NCBI GenBank assembly: GCA_946410395.1
Contig: CAMKAE010000140.1
Span: 1 to 6,102, forward strand
Origin: an uncultured Clostridia bacterium
Lineage (GTDB): Bacteria > Bacillota > Clostridia > Christensenellales > Aristaeellaceae
Direction of reading: 5' to 3'
Length of the DNA: 6,102 nucleotides
The notes below the pieces were generated by a model. That model was not told where the DNA came from, did not search any database, and was given only the letters and a program-made list of their open reading frames with translations. Positions 5,022 to 6,102 of the stretch are shown here, in pieces; position 1 is the first letter of the stretch, and every line of letters starts with the position of its first letter. Made by a program: the position numbers and the translations under genes.

Positions 5022-6102
5022 ATGAAACGCAGACTGATTGTCATCACGCTCGCAGCACTGGCGCTGATTGCGCTTGTTTGCTGCGCTCACGCGGAGTACG
5101 ATCCGCTGAAGGTGAGCATGGAGCTTTCGACAAACCGGTTTACCGAGCCCAAGGAAATCACCGTGACCATCCGCGTGACCAACACCGGTGAGGACGACAT
5201 GTCCGGCCCCGTGAAGCTGTTTTACCCCAACGGCAAGCAGGTGATGGACTTCGGCGAGCCGGTGCTGACCGTGGGCACCTCCCAGTCCTGGAAGGGCAAG
5301 TGGAAGGTGACCCAGGAGCAGCTGGACGCCCGGAAGCTGACCTTCTCCATCCAGTATCCCATCGTCAACGACGACATGCAGACGGTGGAGAAGACCTTGC
5401 GCTTCTCCAAGACGCTGATCCTGGAGAGCGCCATCCCGCAGGTGGTCATCACGCGGACAATCACGCCCACCATGGCCACCAAGGGCCAGGCAGTCACCAT
5501 TGTCTATGAGGTCGCCAACACCGGCCTCATCGACATCCAGAACGTGCGGATCACCGAGAACAAGAGCATCAGCAGCAAAGCCGGCAACATCGCCGAGATC
5601 AAGGCGGGCGCGAAGGAGTCCTACACCTTCGAGGCCACGATGAACACCAGCGACCTGACCTCCTCCCCCGCCATCCGCTATGAGGCCAACGGCAAGGTCT
5701 ACACCGACAGCAAGGAAAACGTCACCATCACCTACCGCCAGGTGAACCTGACCGCCTCCGTGAAGGCGGACAAGAAGGGCGGCCAGGTGGGCGACAGCGT
5801 CAAACTGACCCTGACCCTGTCCAACACCGGCAAGACCCCCTACACGGACATCACGGTCACCGATCCCACCCTGGGCGAGCTCTACAGCGGGCTGACCCTG
5901 GAGGCCGGCGAGTCGAAGGATTTCGAGCAGACCCTGCCGATCAGCGAGACCGCCAACTACCTCTTCACCGTCACCGCCCGGGACACCGACGGCACCGAGA
6001 TCAACACCGCCACCGGCCAGCTCACCGTCACGGCCATCGCGCCCTCTGAGCTCATGGATCTGACGGTCGAAGCCTCCGCCGCCAAGGACACGGTCGACGC
6101 CT
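5022..6102 (+). CDS. Secreted protein with CARDB/Ig-like repeats, C-terminus outside the window
   Basis: The open frame gives 360 residues and continues past the right edge. A signal peptide is clear: basic MKRR, hydrophobic 5-21, and a probable cleavage after AHA (22-24); LVCC at 18-21 is a poor lipobox. The mature part consists of beta-rich repeats of about 100-110 residues, each with an alternating-hydrophobic strand ending in Asn-Thr-Gly: NTG at 54-56, 166-168 and 268-270, with a fourth repeat beginning near residue 346. This is the pattern of CARDB or DUF11-like Ig folds found in adhesion or cell-wall-associated proteins. There are no cysteines after the signal peptide in the visible part. 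The ATG at 5022 is the only usable start before an in-frame TAA at 4965-4967. The function beyond a structural or adhesive surface role is unknown; the C-terminus might hold a membrane or sortase anchor. Confidence 0.85.
   Translation, partial: MKRRLIVITLAALALIALVCCAHAEYDPLKVSMELSTNRFTEPKEITVTIRVTNTGEDDMSGPVKLFYPNGKQVMDFGEPVLTVGTSQSWKGKWKVTQEQLDARKLTFSIQYPIVNDDMQTVEKTLRFSKTLILESAIPQVVITRTITPTMATKGQAVTIVYEVANTGLIDIQNVRITENKSISSKAGNIAEIKAGAKESYTFEATMNTSDLTSSPAIRYEANGKVYTDSKENVTITYRQVNLTASVKADKKGGQVGDSVKLTLTLSNTGKTPYTDITVTDPTLGELYSGLTLEAGESKDFEQTLPISETANYLFTVTARDTDGTEINTATGQLTVTAIAPSELMDLTVEASAAKDTVDA

Noticed and set aside
5038..5084. Lipoprotein signal (LVCC) in the Ig-like repeat protein
   Set aside because: The residues before either cysteine do not fit a lipobox (a small residue is needed directly before the Cys), while AHA before residue 25 is a good signal peptidase I site.
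1..6102. CRISPR array, tRNA, rRNA or attachment-site core
   Set aside because: No regularly spaced repeats, no tRNA-like cloverleaf and no rRNA segments were noticed. No direct repeat pair flanks the phage genes inside the window, but the left end is missing.

Overview
The window looks like the chromosome of a GC-rich, Gram-positive-type bacterium, most likely a gut or rumen clostridial (Firmicutes) lineage. The reasons are the strong AGGAGG ribosome binding sites, consensus housekeeping promoters, a LexA/DinR-type SOS box of the Bacillus/Clostridium form, and the pairing of phage genes of SPP1-like type with small leucine-rich-repeat and adhesion-like exported proteins. The species cannot be named from the sequence.

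Positions 1-4060 are phage-derived. On the minus strand an Xre/Cro-family repressor (326-670) is followed, with a 3-base stop/start overlap, by an ImmA/IrrE-type metallopeptidase that runs off the left edge. Between 671 and 798 lies a compact bidirectional switch: two near-consensus promoters facing away from each other, two copies of a 17-bp imperfect palindrome (probable Xre operators, 41 bp apart), and a near-perfect LexA/DinR SOS box just downstream of the rightward -10. The rightward transcript carries a DUF1492-like helix-turn-helix protein (799-1215), a short terminase small subunit-like protein (1212-1490), an apparently intact terminase large subunit (1490-2701) and an SPP1 gp6-like portal protein (2717-4060). 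The packaging motor and its docking portal are thus complete, and their promoter appears to be controlled by both the phage repressor and the host SOS response.

At 4061 the phage character stops: no head maturation, capsid, tail or lysis genes follow. Instead there is a consensus promoter (4075-4103) driving a 54-residue single-pass membrane protein (4134-4298) and an overlapping gene for a 182-residue membrane-anchored leucine-rich-repeat protein (4285-4833). A weak hairpin, an inverted repeat and a T-run follow, then a second strong promoter (4910-4939) in front of a secreted protein built from Ig-like/CARDB-type repeats (5022 to beyond the right edge).

The main points of interest are the dual Xre/LexA control region, a prophage remnant reduced to switch plus packaging genes, and several odd translation starts. 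Everything rests on reading the sequence; family names come from motif recognition, not from searches.
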